From: Gentiana macrophylla
Lineage: Eukaryota; Streptophyta; Magnoliopsida; Gentianales; Gentianaceae
Assembly: GCA_026214975.1 (NCBI GenBank)
Contig: CM047805.1
Coordinates: forward strand, 187,675,333 to 187,739,332
Length of the DNA: 64,000 nt
Reading direction: 5' to 3'
Shown: piece by piece, positions 54,201 to 64,000 of the stretch
Position numbering within the stretch: position 1 is the first letter of the stretch
Layout: each line of letters starts with the position of its first letter
Made by a program: the position numbers and the translations under genes
The notes under the pieces: model-generated
Seen by the model: the letters and a program-made list of their open reading frames with translations, nothing else
Told to the model about the DNA's origin: nothing
Database searches by the model: none

Positions 54201-56109
54201 AAGAAAAATACCATTATATCTCTTGTTTTTTTGTTTCCCTTTTATCAGATAGATAAAGCGATGATGGATGAATTAAAAGATGTTAAAAAGACACTAAATC
54301 CAACAGAAGTCTTGCTAGTGGTGGATGCAATGACCGGTCAAGAAGCCGCAGGTAATGAACGATCTTCGTATTCTTCAATGCCCTTTTTTTTTTTATCTCA
54401 AGCTACGAGCAAGAAGCTGTTTTTAATGCTGTCACTAAATCTTGGGAAATTGTAGCATTGGTTACAACCTTTAACCTTGAAATTGGAATCACGGGTGCCA
54501 TTTTGACAAAGCTTGATGGGGATTCAAGAGGCGGAGCTGCCTTAAGTGTGAAAGAGGTCCGGCTGACCTCATTTATAAAAATATTCGTATCTATCGTGTC
54601 TGTTTGCTTTTCAAATTTACATGATGAACAACACTGAAATGAATATCAGGTATCAGGAAAGCCGATTAAGCTTGTTGGAAGAGGGGAGCGAATGGAGGAT
54701 CTTGAACCTTTCTATCCAGATCGTATGGCAGGTCGTATCCTAGGAATGGGAGATGTTCTGTCATTTGTAGAGAAGGCGCAAGAAGTTGTAAGTGCAAACA
54801 CTTATTCTGTAATAAGTAGAAGACAACCTTTTTTTTTTATCTGGAACTAATTTTATCAGATAATGTGTGCTTAGATGCGCCAAGAAGATGCGGAAGAGTT
54901 GCAAAAGAAGATCATGGGTGCAAAATTTGATTTCAATGATTTCTTGAAGCAAACACGTGCTGTTGCGCAAATGGGTTCTATGTCTCGTGTTATCGGAATG
55001 ATTCCTGGCATGGGAAAGGTTTGAAAACTAGTTTGTTATTCTTCTTTCGAATTACCTACTTTAGGTACAAATTTTTCCCCTAATAGCTAAATGGGCCCAA
55101 ATTTCGCTTTGCTATGTATAAATAAGGTAACACCTACACAAATTCGAGACGCAGAGAAGAACTTGAAGATTATGGAGGCGATGATTGAAGCAATGACCCC
55201 AGGTTTTGTTTCATACAAGTCTTTCAAGAGGATCCTACATTTTTGTAGACAACTACTATATGTATTATCTCATAACCTATTTGATTATATCTAGATGAAT
55301 TGGTTTTCGAGTTTCCCTCCTGACTTTGAGATTTTTTTCTCATCCAAATATAAACCCCGAATTCAAAAGCCATTAAAGAGGATGTTCTTTGTTTGCTGAA
55401 ATGGACAGTTTATTTGCAGAGGAAAGGGAGAAACCGGAACTTTTGGCAGAATCTCCGACAAGGAGAAAACGAGTTGCACAAGAATCTGGCAAAACTGAGC
55501 AACAGGTAAATGAAGTGGGGTAGTAGGGTCCTTAGGTAAGCTCGTAAAGAGAAAATTATGCTGCGGGGAGTGTCCTCAATGAGGACGTTCACTTGCCTAT
55601 AATCAAAACATGACATGGCTTGATTTTTGTGTGCTTGTGGTGGCCTTTTTTACTTATGAACTTGTTTGTAGTGTGTTTGATACTACGTGTCGTTCTATAT
55701 AATTGGATGCAAGTAGTTGCTTACTGACTGAGTGGTGTATTGTTTTGTGATATTTAGGTGAGTCAACTTGTGGCACAACTTTTTCAAATGCGCGTAAAAA
55801 TGAAGAATTTGATGGGAGTTATGCAAGGTGGTGGATCTATTCCTGCCCTTAGCAACCTTCAGGAGGCACTAAAACCTGAAGAGAAGGTACCCTTAAAATG
55901 AAAAGCGTATTGCATTGCATATCGTTGTTGTACATTGTAGCATGAACATAGGAACTTTCTTTATGTTGATGGGGGTTCTTCATCAGGCGCCACCTGGAAC
56001 CGCAAGGAGGAAAAAACGATCAGGATCAGGATCAGGAACACGAACACAGTTTGCAGACTCGTCGTCGCAAAGTAGACCAAGCCCTCGCGGCTTTGGGTCC
56101 AACAATTGA
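51280..56109 (+). CDS. cpSRP54: chloroplast signal recognition particle 54 kDa GTPase (cpSRP54)
   Basis: SRP GTPase of the stroma: with cpSRP43 it carries light-harvesting proteins to the Alb3 insertase, and it also works on plastid ribosomes (family knowledge). Fifteen GT-AG exons: 51280-51459, 51533-51683, 52730-52797, 52910-53011, 53341-53493, 53604-53681, 54014-54139, 54249-54351, 54456-54556, 54650-54787, 54875-55018, 55127-55202, 55420-55505, 55758-55886, 55987-56109; 585 residues (Arabidopsis about 564). Ser-rich transit peptide to about 89, mature N domain from AEMFGQL. G domain: P-loop GLQGVGKTT (198-206), DTAGR (280-284), TKLDGD (338-343). Met-rich M domain about 401-545, with [16 protein letters not shown] and [10 protein letters not shown]. 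The tail [10 protein letters not shown] carries the basic motif that binds cpSRP43, separating it from cytosolic SRP54. Intron 2 holds an RTE LINE relic. Confidence 0.96.
52020..52480 (+). mobile_element. RTE-type LINE 3' fragment in cpSRP54 intron 2
   Basis: In broken frames the plus strand reads like the C-terminal end of plant RTE reverse transcriptases: [12 protein letters not shown], then [14 protein letters not shown] (usual form LRWFGHVQRRPVDAPVR), then a KAWNETIKK segment. It ends near a short TTG repeat (GTGTTGTTGTTG), the typical RTE tail. It lies within intron 2, same orientation as the gene, with stops and frameshifts throughout. Confidence 0.7.
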
Positions 56110-56332
56110 TTATAGCCTTTGTCTGAACTCTGAATGGATATAATGCAAATCAAATGCAAATCAAATGCAAGGGGTAGTGATAGTCTACGGCAATCGGCGA
56201 GATTAAGGTTCAGGAATATGTGGAGAGGTTTTTTTCCCCTTGTATTGCACTTTGTATATGTAGTGATGATGGGTAAAGAACCATTTGCTAACATTTTCTG
56301 CATTATTCCTCTGGAATTGTGTCTTGTGAGAA

Positions 56333-56338
56333 AATAAA
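56333..56338 (+). promoter_or_regulatory. polyadenylation signal candidate for cpSRP54
   Basis: AATAAA about 225 bp downstream of the cpSRP54 stop codon, within a plausible plant 3' UTR length. Confidence 0.45.
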
Positions 56339-56339
56339 T

Positions 56340-57687
56340 AAAGAACCAATCACAATCTATGTATTTTGTTCCAATTATCTGAGCCATTTCTGTGATTTTT
56401 TCTTCATCTCACAACCGTTTTAAGTTGTGCCAAGTTATATGCATTATATACACATTGATTACATTCCTACCATATTTCACACAGTAGGGAGTATATGGTG
56501 AAAAAGAGGGGGGAAAAAGAGAAAATATGTGGTCATAATAAATTACATTTGATACAACGGTTGTACCATAATGGGAAGTTATGCTTGAAGGGATAATTGA
56601 ATTGTGAATGATGCTTGTAAATAAGGAGAGTGATGTAGATCATACATGTCCAATGAGTTGCTTGAGGGTATTTATAGGCGATGTGGAGTGCTCGGGTAAT
56701 GCCAACTAGTCGGGGACGACATGTGATGGTTCTTAATATCAAGCTAATTTGGGGAGTGATAGCTCAATGTCGTTATTGTCTTGTCAGGAAAGGTCGTTGA
56801 CCCTGCTGCTAAAAGACGTGAGAGAGGGAATGGTTGTCCCTATGGGTAAGATCTTGCAAGTGTCAGGCTCGGGTCCGAGTTGTCTGCTTGCAAAGTTACC
56901 CATCTCATGGGATGTCTAGACTTACACTTAGCAAATATGAGGCATAGGCTGAAGAGTCATTACAACCGAATCCCGATCCGACCAACGGGTGGTGATGACA
57001 TAATGTTAACACTTGGCGTTAGCATCACTACACAACGTGTTTTGCTCGGTGACGACACCAAACTGGATTTGACCGGATTATGTTTCTTCATGAAATTATA
57101 ATTTATTAAATATATATTTTAATTTAATTTGAGCAATTTCAACGCTTTGAAACAAAAACAAGTTAAAGTTTTAGTTCATTTAAGGGTTAAAGATCAAGCA
57201 AAATAATAGTTTGAGAATATAAAATTCATATAAGATATAGTTTAAGATTCTAAATCAATCAATATATTTTTATTTTGAGGGAAATCAATCTATAGTTTTA
57301 GATTATAAATTAAACATATGTAATAATTTAAAGGTGTAAATCTTATAGACCAATAATTTAAAAAAAGAATAGATAAATTGAAATACATTCGTACCTCATT
57401 TATCTCATCCCATCAGGGAGTTAGTTGGAAGATCCACTTCCGTTGTCGCATTCGTAGGGTTGGTAGAAAACTGCCACGTGTTGGGAGCTTCACTTCTAAT
57501 CCTGGGAAAATGCATATCCTACGCCAATTAAATTACTACCTCTTCTTCTATTCTCTATCTATAACCAGAAGATAACTAACCCAAGGCTCAAATCTAATCT
57601 CAAATTATTTTTTTCTCATCTCGTTCATTAAAATATAAAAAAAACAAAACAAAAAAAAAACATCACATAGATTTATTTTGGAGAAGA
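56340..57687. other. intergenic, possible degraded LTR
   Basis: The 56530-57090 block is less AT-rich than its surroundings, with GGGTATTTATAGGCGATGTG, which looks like an LTR or promoter TATA region. No second copy, PBS or ORF supports a firm call. The rest is AT-rich, and the last about 100 bp is the leader of the next gene. Confidence 0.35.
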
Positions 57688-58162
57688 ATGGCAAGCACCG
57701 GGGAAGAAGCATTTCCGGCAGCAGATGCAGCGGAGGAATTGAATCCTGGGCAGCAGAACAAGAATTTACAGGTCGACCCGATTTCCTCTAACGTTGCTGC
57801 TTCTTTGGAGATCGAGAAGGTAACATCCTCTTCATATTATTACTCTACCAGAGAAGAAACTCATCAATAACTATTCAGATGAATTTAGCGAGAAAATGAA
57901 TAAAATTCAGATGAATTTAACGAGAAAATGAAAGAAGAAAAAAAAAAGAAGGGAAAATTACGAACCGTAATATATTAGTATTATTATATGGTTGGCGTTG
58001 GCGCAGGATCGGGAGGAAAAAAAGGAAACAGCGAAAAAGGCAAAAGAGAATGAGAAGAAAGATGCAATGGAGACGCTTAAAACGACCATCATCGTATCTG
58101 GGATTATCGTTGCTGTCGCTGGAGCTATCTATGCCATTACCAAAAAGCTTAGAGAGAAGTAA
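57688..58162 (+). CDS. small tail-anchored membrane protein, unidentified
   Basis: Two exons (57688-57819 and 58007-58162, GT-AG junctions) encode 95 residues. The N-terminal half is acidic and polar without a signal peptide (MASTGEEAFPAADAAEEL). Residues about 45-65 are highly charged (DREEKKETAKKAKENEKKD) and could form a helix or coiled coil. A single hydrophobic span near the C-terminus, TTIIVSGIIVAVAGAIYAI, is followed by KKLREK. One C-terminal membrane segment with a short basic tail is the design of tail-anchored proteins inserted post-translationally into ER or organelle outer membranes. Small chloroplast outer-envelope proteins such as the OEP9 type have this plan, but I cannot claim orthology. 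The conserved reading frame across a clean intron and the MASTGEE start support a real gene. Confidence 0.75.
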
Positions 58163-58819
58163 TTTAATTTGTGTTCATTCCCTATCAAAATTTTGAGAAT
58201 GGCTGGCTTCCATCATTTTGTTTTCGTTAATTTTCTTGAGTTTTTACTACAGAATTTGCTTTGCTTCTTCTCATCTCATCAGATATGTACTTGAAGAGAA
58301 CACCACTTTGTTTTTTAGACTCTCTTTTAGTTTCAACATCTTTTATTATAAGTATCGTTTTTTTTTTTTCCTTCCATATTATAGAATCTGTGTTCAGGGT
58401 GCGAATATGTTGTGATACATCATAATCTTCATTATTCAAAGGGAAAAATTTGATGATACCTTTATATGAAATGCATTACATTTTGGTGCAAATTTTATAG
58501 ATTCTACATTTCAGCAATCGAACCACATTGTGTTTAGACCTGACCACGACCACGACCACGACCACGGTTTAGAAGTAAGAACCGGTTTGCAAAAAACATA
58601 ATGCGCCGTGAATTGTATTGTAGCATTAAGGAGTAGAAAAGGTGCAGAACATGACTAGAAATAAACATATTCCTGCATTGCTTTTCTTGCAGCATCCTCC
58701 CTCCTCACGGGGCGTCTTATCCTGAGCACCCTAAGATCCCCAAGGTCAGGTAATCTTACCCAGCCCCTACAATTTTACAAATCCGTCCACAATGCCCTGC
58801 AAACTACCCTCTCCATCAC
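58163..58819. other. 3' region and spacer before the copia element
   Basis: AT-rich, with a perfect (GACCAC)4 microsatellite at 58542-58565. No gene. Confidence 0.6.
58542..58565. repeat. (GACCAC)4 microsatellite
   Basis: Four exact hexamer units. Confidence 0.9.
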
Positions 58820-59225
58820 ACTTAATAAAAGATGAAATTCACTTAATCATTTCACAGAAGGTTTTTGGTTACATAATACCCTAAAGCTGAGGCCCAAATA
58901 TCACAAATAGAAGGCCCATGACTTGGTTAACAAGATATTAGATCTAAGGGGTTGAGATAAAAAATCGGGTAATAAGACAAACATATTACAATTCATATTA
59001 TATCTTTAATTTATCTCCTACTTATCCTCAAATGCACTCATCTTTCTCCTTGCGAAATGGTGATGATTCAATAATATAACGATTAGTTAGTATATTTTGA
59101 AGTTGATGATTAATTGATGAACATTGAGCTTGTGAATTCAATGGTAGGTGTCGAGTTAGTTGTGTTGGATGGTGTTGAAGTATGATTGGTTTTATCTTTA
59201 AAATTCGCATTTAGTAGATATTAGT
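58820..59225 (-). repeat. 3' LTR of the copia element (right boundary approximate)
   Basis: Its outer 56 bp (58820-58875) recur at 63862-63917 beside the PBS, which proves LTR identity for that part. The extension to about 59225 is inferred, because recognisable RNase H coding ends near 59230. Confidence 0.6.
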
Positions 59226-59229
59226 TAAA

Positions 59230-62200
59230 TATAAAACATTTGAAATAGTCTGCAAAATTTGGAGTGAGATAAAGGTTTAGTGAAACAAACCGTATAAAAT
59301 GCTTTGGTCGTGAGGGATATAAGCAACGGAGAGTGACTTTCTTGCAACCAAATCTTTAACTCATGTAGGTGGACATCAAGCTCTATATAAAGCTTTGTCC
59401 TTGAGTGAAAGAGAGTGGATTGTAGGCAAGAGCTTGAGCTGTGCCAAGATTGTCCACACCATGTGATTGGAACAGCTTGAAGAGGCCATTTGATTTCAGT
59501 AAGGAGAGACTGAGCCATTGTACTTCAGATCCCACATTAGCAAGGGCTCTATACTCACTTTCTGTACTAGATCGTGCCACAGCTTGTTGCTTCTTTGAGC
59601 TCCAAGACACAAGTGAATCTCCAAGGTAAACACGATGGCAATTGTGGATCTTACATCAATGAGGTTACATGCCCACGACATCGAATAAGCGATGATATGG
59701 TGGTGGAGCGACCTTGAAATGTAAACCATGTTGCAATGTGCCTTTCACATATCTCAGAATCCTCTTGATACATTGCCAATGAACTTCTCTGGGTGCCTGC
59801 ATAAATTGACTTAAAACATTCACAGCAAAAGTTAAATCTAGTCTAGTAAGTGTCAGATATTGCAGAGCTCCCAGAATACTCCTATACAGTGAAGGATTTG
59901 TCATGAGAGGACTATCCTCAGTGTACAGCTTTGCAGTAGTAGCTAAGGGAGTAGGACATGGCTTCAAGTTTCCCAGATTGAACTTGTCCAGCAATTGAGA
60001 AGCATACATACTTTGGTGAAGGAACAAACCTGAGGCATCTCTATAAGCCTCCAAACCGAGAAAATGACTGACTTGCCCAAGATCCTTCAAAGCAAATTTT
60101 GAGTGCAGTAGGTCAGTGAACCTTTTGATGACCTTGTTGTCATTCCCAGTTATCAGAATGTCATCAACATATATAAGAACATATAGAATTTTGGACTGAT
60201 TATGAAAAACAAACAAGGAGCTATCTGCCCTGGACTGCTTGAAATTCCACTGCACAAGTTGAGTTTTCAGTGCATCAAACCATGCCCTGGGGGCTTGCTT
60301 GAGCCCATACAGTGCTTTTTGTAAGCAACACACATAGTGTGGTTTGTCCACATCTTCATATCCTTCAGGCTGAGGCATAAACACTTGTTCTGTCAAATTG
60401 CCATTTAGAAAGGCATTATTTATATCAATTTGGTGTATGGGCCAGTGTAAGGAGGCCTGCTGCTACTGATGGGATTACTCTGATAGTAGGAGCTTTTGCA
60501 ACAGGGCTGAAGGTCTCAAAATAGTCAAGGCCATAGGTTTGACTGAAACCCTTTGCTACTAGCCTTGCCTTGTGCTTGGCAACACTCCCATCAGTGTTTA
60601 GCTTTACCTTGAACACCCACTTATTTCCTACCAGTTTCTGATTTGAGGAAGGTGGGACTAGCTTCCAAGTTTTGTTAAGACTGAGGGCCTTGAACTCCTC
60701 ATCCATTGCCTTCTTCCATATGGGATCCTTGAGGGCATCCGATGCCCTTGTAGTTCGATAGGATAAGGTAAGCATTTGCTATGTGCAACATAGGAGAGAA
60801 ATTTTCTTTGGTTTGAGAATTCCATCCTTAGCTCTGTGCGCATAGGATGGAAGTTTTGAGGTGACTGGTGATGTGGGAGTAGAAGGAGAAGCGGTGAGAA
60901 TCTTCGTGGATAAGGAAGAACTGGACTGGTTTGGAGATTGATCATGTGGAGTGGTGGTATGAGTTTGAGTTGGAGACTGTGACAGGGAGTGTGAAGGACT
61001 AGAAGGAGAGGCAAGGTTGGGAAGAGAAGAACTGGAATCAGGGCTTTGATGGAAGTTAGAATTAGGAGGTGAGGTAGGTGTCACAAATGAACCAGACATG
61101 GAAGGTTTGGTTGGTGCTGAAGACTCAGAGTTCATATGAATGGATGGATGCACAGGCAGATAAGTGGTGACAGGAAGAGTATGAATAACAGGGTCTGTGG
61201 TGATGGACCTTTTTAAGGAAGGAAAATCAGATTCATTAAACTTGACATCCCTTGATATGTACAACCTTTGAGTGTGGGGATCAAGACACAGGAAACCTTT
61301 ATGATTAGGACTCAGGCCAAGATAGACACATTTGGTAGTGTGGAACTGAAACTTTTGACTTTGGAAGGGTCTTAAATAAGGAAAACAGGCACATCCAAAC
61401 ACTTTTAAGTTGAGGTAGTCTGGTTGTTTCTTAAATAACAGTTCAAAGGGAGATTTCTGCCCTAAGAGAGGTGTTGGAAGAATATTTATCAGATGTGTAG
61501 CATATTGAAAAGCATGCCACCAGAACTTGAGTGGCAAGGAGGCCTGAGCTAGAAGAGTCAATCCCATTTCAGTGATATGCCTATGCTTTCTTTCTACTCT
61601 ACCATTTTGGCTATGAGCATGAGGACAGGGATGTCTAAAAACAATTCCAAAATCCTTAAGATGAGATTCAAAGGTTCTAAACTCTCCACCCCAGTCAGAT
61701 TGTAGACACTTAATTTTTGTACTGAATTGATTTTCAACTAGGGCTTTGAAGTGTGTAAAGGCTTGCCAGGCATCTGATTTCAGTTTTAGTGGATAAGTCC
61801 AAACATATCTACTAGAATCATCAAGAAATTGGATATAATAGAGAAAGCCACCAGAACTTTGAACAGGAGCTGGTCCCCACAAATCAGCATGAATAAGTTC
61901 TAACACATTATCAGCCCTAGAGGAGGAATTAGAGTAAGGTAAGGCATGCATTTTACCCATTTGACAAGCATCACAAAATACAAACTCAGAATTCAAAACT
62001 TTATTGCATCTTTTTAGGATAAGACTCAACACACTGGATGAAGGGTGGCCAAGCCTTTCATGCCAGAGATTTACAGACTCTTTCTTAACCTGACGACTAC
62101 TAGATGACTGACTCAAGGCTGTAGATGACTAGAGAGTAGCTGAAAGAGACTGATGAAGATGCTTGGATTGAGGAGAGCTTGTGGAGGAGGTCTTGATTGG

Positions 62201-62614
62201 AGGAATAGACAGCTGGTAAAGGCCATTTCTAACTTTGCCTTCCAGAAGAACCTTCCCTGTGATTTTGTCCTTAACAAAACAAGAGCCAGAATGAAACTCA
62301 ATATAGCATAAGTTATCATGAGTGAGCTTAGAAACAGAGACAAGATTTTTGGTTATTTCAGGAACATGTAAGATGTGTTTAAGTTCAATTTGTGAATGAG
62401 GAGTACAAAGAGTGCTATGACCAGTATTAGCAATAAGCAAATGCTTACCATTTCCTATAGTAAGGGCATCTGATCCTTCATAGGCAGAGTTGATGTGCAG
62501 GTTGTTGAGGTCTGATGTAACATGACTAGTAGCTCCACTGTCTGCATACCAGCTGGGGTCACCTACATGTCGAGGTGGGCCAAATAGTCGCATTCCTCTG
62601 TGTTCCATCCTCAC
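59230..62614 (-). pseudogene. copia pol: protease, integrase, RT, RNase H (broken)
   Basis: Protease with the DSGATSHV active site near 62540. A TAG at 62129-62131 interrupts the frame, which then continues into integrase: the HHCC region (LWHERLGHP...CDACQMGK) and the D-D-E core (HADLWGP, LQSDWGGEF, NGRVERKH), 60780-62116. A second in-frame TAG at 60779-60781 precedes RT (WKKAMDEEFKAL, KARLVAKGFSQ). A frameshift lies near 60450. RT then continues with QKALYGLKQAPRAWF and the YVDD catalytic box near 60161-60172. RNase H (SWSSKKQQAVARSSTESEYR, 59500-59610) is in another frame, and its end decays through frame changes to about 59230. It encoded cDNA synthesis and integration functions; this copy cannot. 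Confidence 0.88.
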
Positions 62615-63842
62615 CAGAAGGATTCACATTTGAGTCAAATCTGTGCCAGCACTTTGCAGCAATGTGGCCAACTTTGCTGCAGATTTGACAAGTAGGTTTG
62701 GGACCATTCGAGTTTGAGGAACTTGTTGGAGCAGGGGACCTGCCTCCCCTACCTCTGCCTCTACCAGAATTCCTTCCTCTACCTCTGTTTGAATCTGAAT
62801 AACCTCCTCTGTTGTTTCCAAAAACACTTCTTCCAAAGCCCGGCACTCTATTTGTAGCAACATGTCTTTGAATGCCCAAATTCGACCAGTGAGAAGGATT
62901 AAAACGTGCAATTAAATGCTCATGTGTAAGGAGTTGAGCCTGTACCTCTTGCCAGGACAAGGACCCTATACGAGAGGTGAGATTAACGATGACTGACTCA
63001 TAGTCCTTCCCAAGTCCACCTAGTGCAGTGAGAATAAGTTCTGATTTGCTTATAGGATAGCCTGCTGCAGCAAGTCCATCAGAGTAGGACTTCATTTGAG
63101 CGAGATAGTCCATCATGGACTTGTTTCCCTTCTCTGTTCGTGTCAAAGCAGTTTTCAATTGCAACATCTTGGCTTCAGATTGGCTGTTGAAGAGGGTCTC
63201 AAGAGTGGCCCAGACTTCTCGAGCAGAACTGCACCCAATGACTTCAGTGAGAGCTTGCTCTGTCATTTGGCTCATGAGCCAACCCATGAGTAAATTGTCT
63301 GTGGTGGTCCAAGTTTCAAAGGCTGGATTCTTGACTGGAGTTGGCATGGAGAAGGATCCATTAGCAGTGGTGAACACAAACTCTGGTGGTGAAGGTGTAG
63401 TGCCCAGAATGTATCCATCAAGATGGTGCCCTCGAATGATGGGGAGAACTGTTGATTTCCACAGAAGAAAATTGTTGCGGTCAAGTTTAACAGAGCAGGT
63501 TGGAGGGAGATGAGTTCCAAACGGCGCTAGGTTAACAGTTGTGCTTCCAGGGGACACAGATATAGCAGATCCTGAACGAGGAAAAACCGGACCACCAAGC
63601 ATCGCTCCAGAGGTAAAAATCGAGCTAGGGATGAAGGGTTGTGACGGAAATCCGGTGACAAAAGGAATGGAGGAGAACGATGAAGTGAGATTTGTAGGAG
63701 CGGGACTCAGCCCAACACAGACAGGGAATTGTGTGGTGACAATGGGGTTTTCTTCTTGTATGGTGGTAATGGGAATTCCATCAGAGTTTGGAGGATCAGA
63801 GGAGACCGGTGGTGTTCCGGCTCCGGTAGTGGCGGTGGCCAT
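62559..63842 (-). pseudogene. copia gag (nucleocapsid)
   Basis: 427-codon open frame. A Pro/Thr/Ser-rich start is followed by the UBN2/retrotran_gag region (VKLDRNNFLLWKSTVLPII, LMGWLMSQMTEQAL, EVWATLETLF). An Arg/Gly tract (GRGRNSGRGRGRGGR) then precedes the zinc knuckle CQICSKVGHIAAKC (about 62650-62690). The last about 20 codons are out of the true frame: protease continues in the frame of 62614, so a frameshift separates gag from pol. The start at 63842 is 8 bp from the PBS. Confidence 0.85.
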
Positions 63843-63849
63843 CAGAGCA

Positions 63850-63861
63850 GCTCCGATACCA
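63850..63861 (-). other. primer-binding site of the copia element
   Basis: TGGTATCGGAGC on the minus strand, one mismatch from the common tRNA-iMet site TGGTATCAGAGC, directly adjacent to the LTR remnant. Confidence 0.8.
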
Positions 63862-63917
63862 ACTTAATAAAAGATGAAATTCACTTAATCATTTCACAGA
63901 AGGTTTTTGGTTACATA

Positions 63918-64000
63918 TGTAAGGTGTAGTGCCGAAAGACAATTATATAATTGTTTTAGGACAGAATTAGTAATTCATCTTATTATATGCATGTATGCTT
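63918..64000. other. flank beyond the truncated 5' LTR
   Basis: Does not match the 3' LTR sequence beyond 58875. It is either host DNA or another element cut by the window edge. Confidence 0.5.

Larger units (their letters stand above)
58820..63917 (-). mobile_element. Ty1/copia retrotransposon, nearly complete but inactive
   Basis: The minus strand carries gag, protease, integrase, RT and RNase H in copia order. A tRNA-iMet primer-binding site, TGGTATCGGAGC (63850-63861), lies just outside gag. The 3' LTR is about 58820-59225. The 5' LTR is reduced to a 56-bp piece (63862-63917) that exactly matches 58820-58875. The polyprotein is broken by two in-frame TAG codons and several frameshifts. 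Confidence 0.9.

Noticed and set aside
56530..57100. Regulatory or LTR-like block called as a solo LTR
   Set aside because: No matching second copy, TG...CA pair with TSD, PBS or PPT could be found, so it was left as intergenic.
1..64000. A new defence, toxin or metabolic gene cluster
   Set aside because: The five genes are ordinary, unrelated plant genes in separate transcription units, and nothing suggests co-function or horizontal transfer.

Overview
This is nuclear DNA from a flowering plant, probably a eudicot. The evidence is GT-AG introns, a SAUR gene, a DYW-type PPR editing factor, a chloroplast SRP54 gene, a CRIB-containing RopGAP and many plant-type retroelements. I cannot name the species. 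I recognise five protein-coding genes and one tRNA gene; almost all the rest is transposon-derived.

0-15 kb holds no gene. It contains a PIF/Harbinger-like remnant (65-808), a small foldback element, degenerate tandem repeats, and an old tandem duplication of about 1.4 kb. One copy of that duplication is split by an 8.4 kb LTR retrotransposon (4834-13223, minus strand, 2.2 kb LTRs, no recognisable gag or pol). The undisturbed copy preserves the empty site. A minisatellite of about 60-70 bp units lies at 14.47-14.78 kb.

15.9-36 kb has one gene, an intronless SAUR (15942-16346, minus). Around it are a MULE-type foldback MITE with a 10-bp target duplication, a long LTR interrupted by a copia-type LTR, a decayed 5 kb L1 LINE, an L1 fragment on the other strand, a solo LTR with perfect 5-bp TSDs (30543-32771), a TRIM-like element, and a 5'-truncated L1 with a 16-bp TSD.

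36-58 kb is the gene-bearing part: RopGAP (36459-39035, plus, 5 exons), a DYW PPR protein closely resembling Arabidopsis MEF10 (40106-42130, minus, intronless), tRNA-Glu(UUC) (45184-45255), cpSRP54 (51280-56109, plus, 15 exons) and a small tail-anchored protein (57688-58162, plus, 2 exons). The genes are functionally unrelated. TEs sit in their introns and spacers: a TRIM-like copy in RopGAP intron 1 and an RTE LINE tail in cpSRP54 intron 2.

The most striking architecture is 45.2-49.4 kb. A tandemly duplicated MITE-containing segment next to the tRNA gene has one copy split by a hAT element with a perfect 8-bp TSD, and the hAT is itself split by a 2.1 kb non-autonomous LTR element. That inner element's primer-binding site matches tRNA-Glu(UUC), the tRNA encoded 2.4 kb away. 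The window ends in a nearly complete but mutated Ty1/copia element (minus strand) whose 5' LTR is reduced to about 56 bp.

I found no evidence for a new enzymatic or defence system. The novelty is in TE structure. All boundaries, exon junctions and family calls were made by eye.
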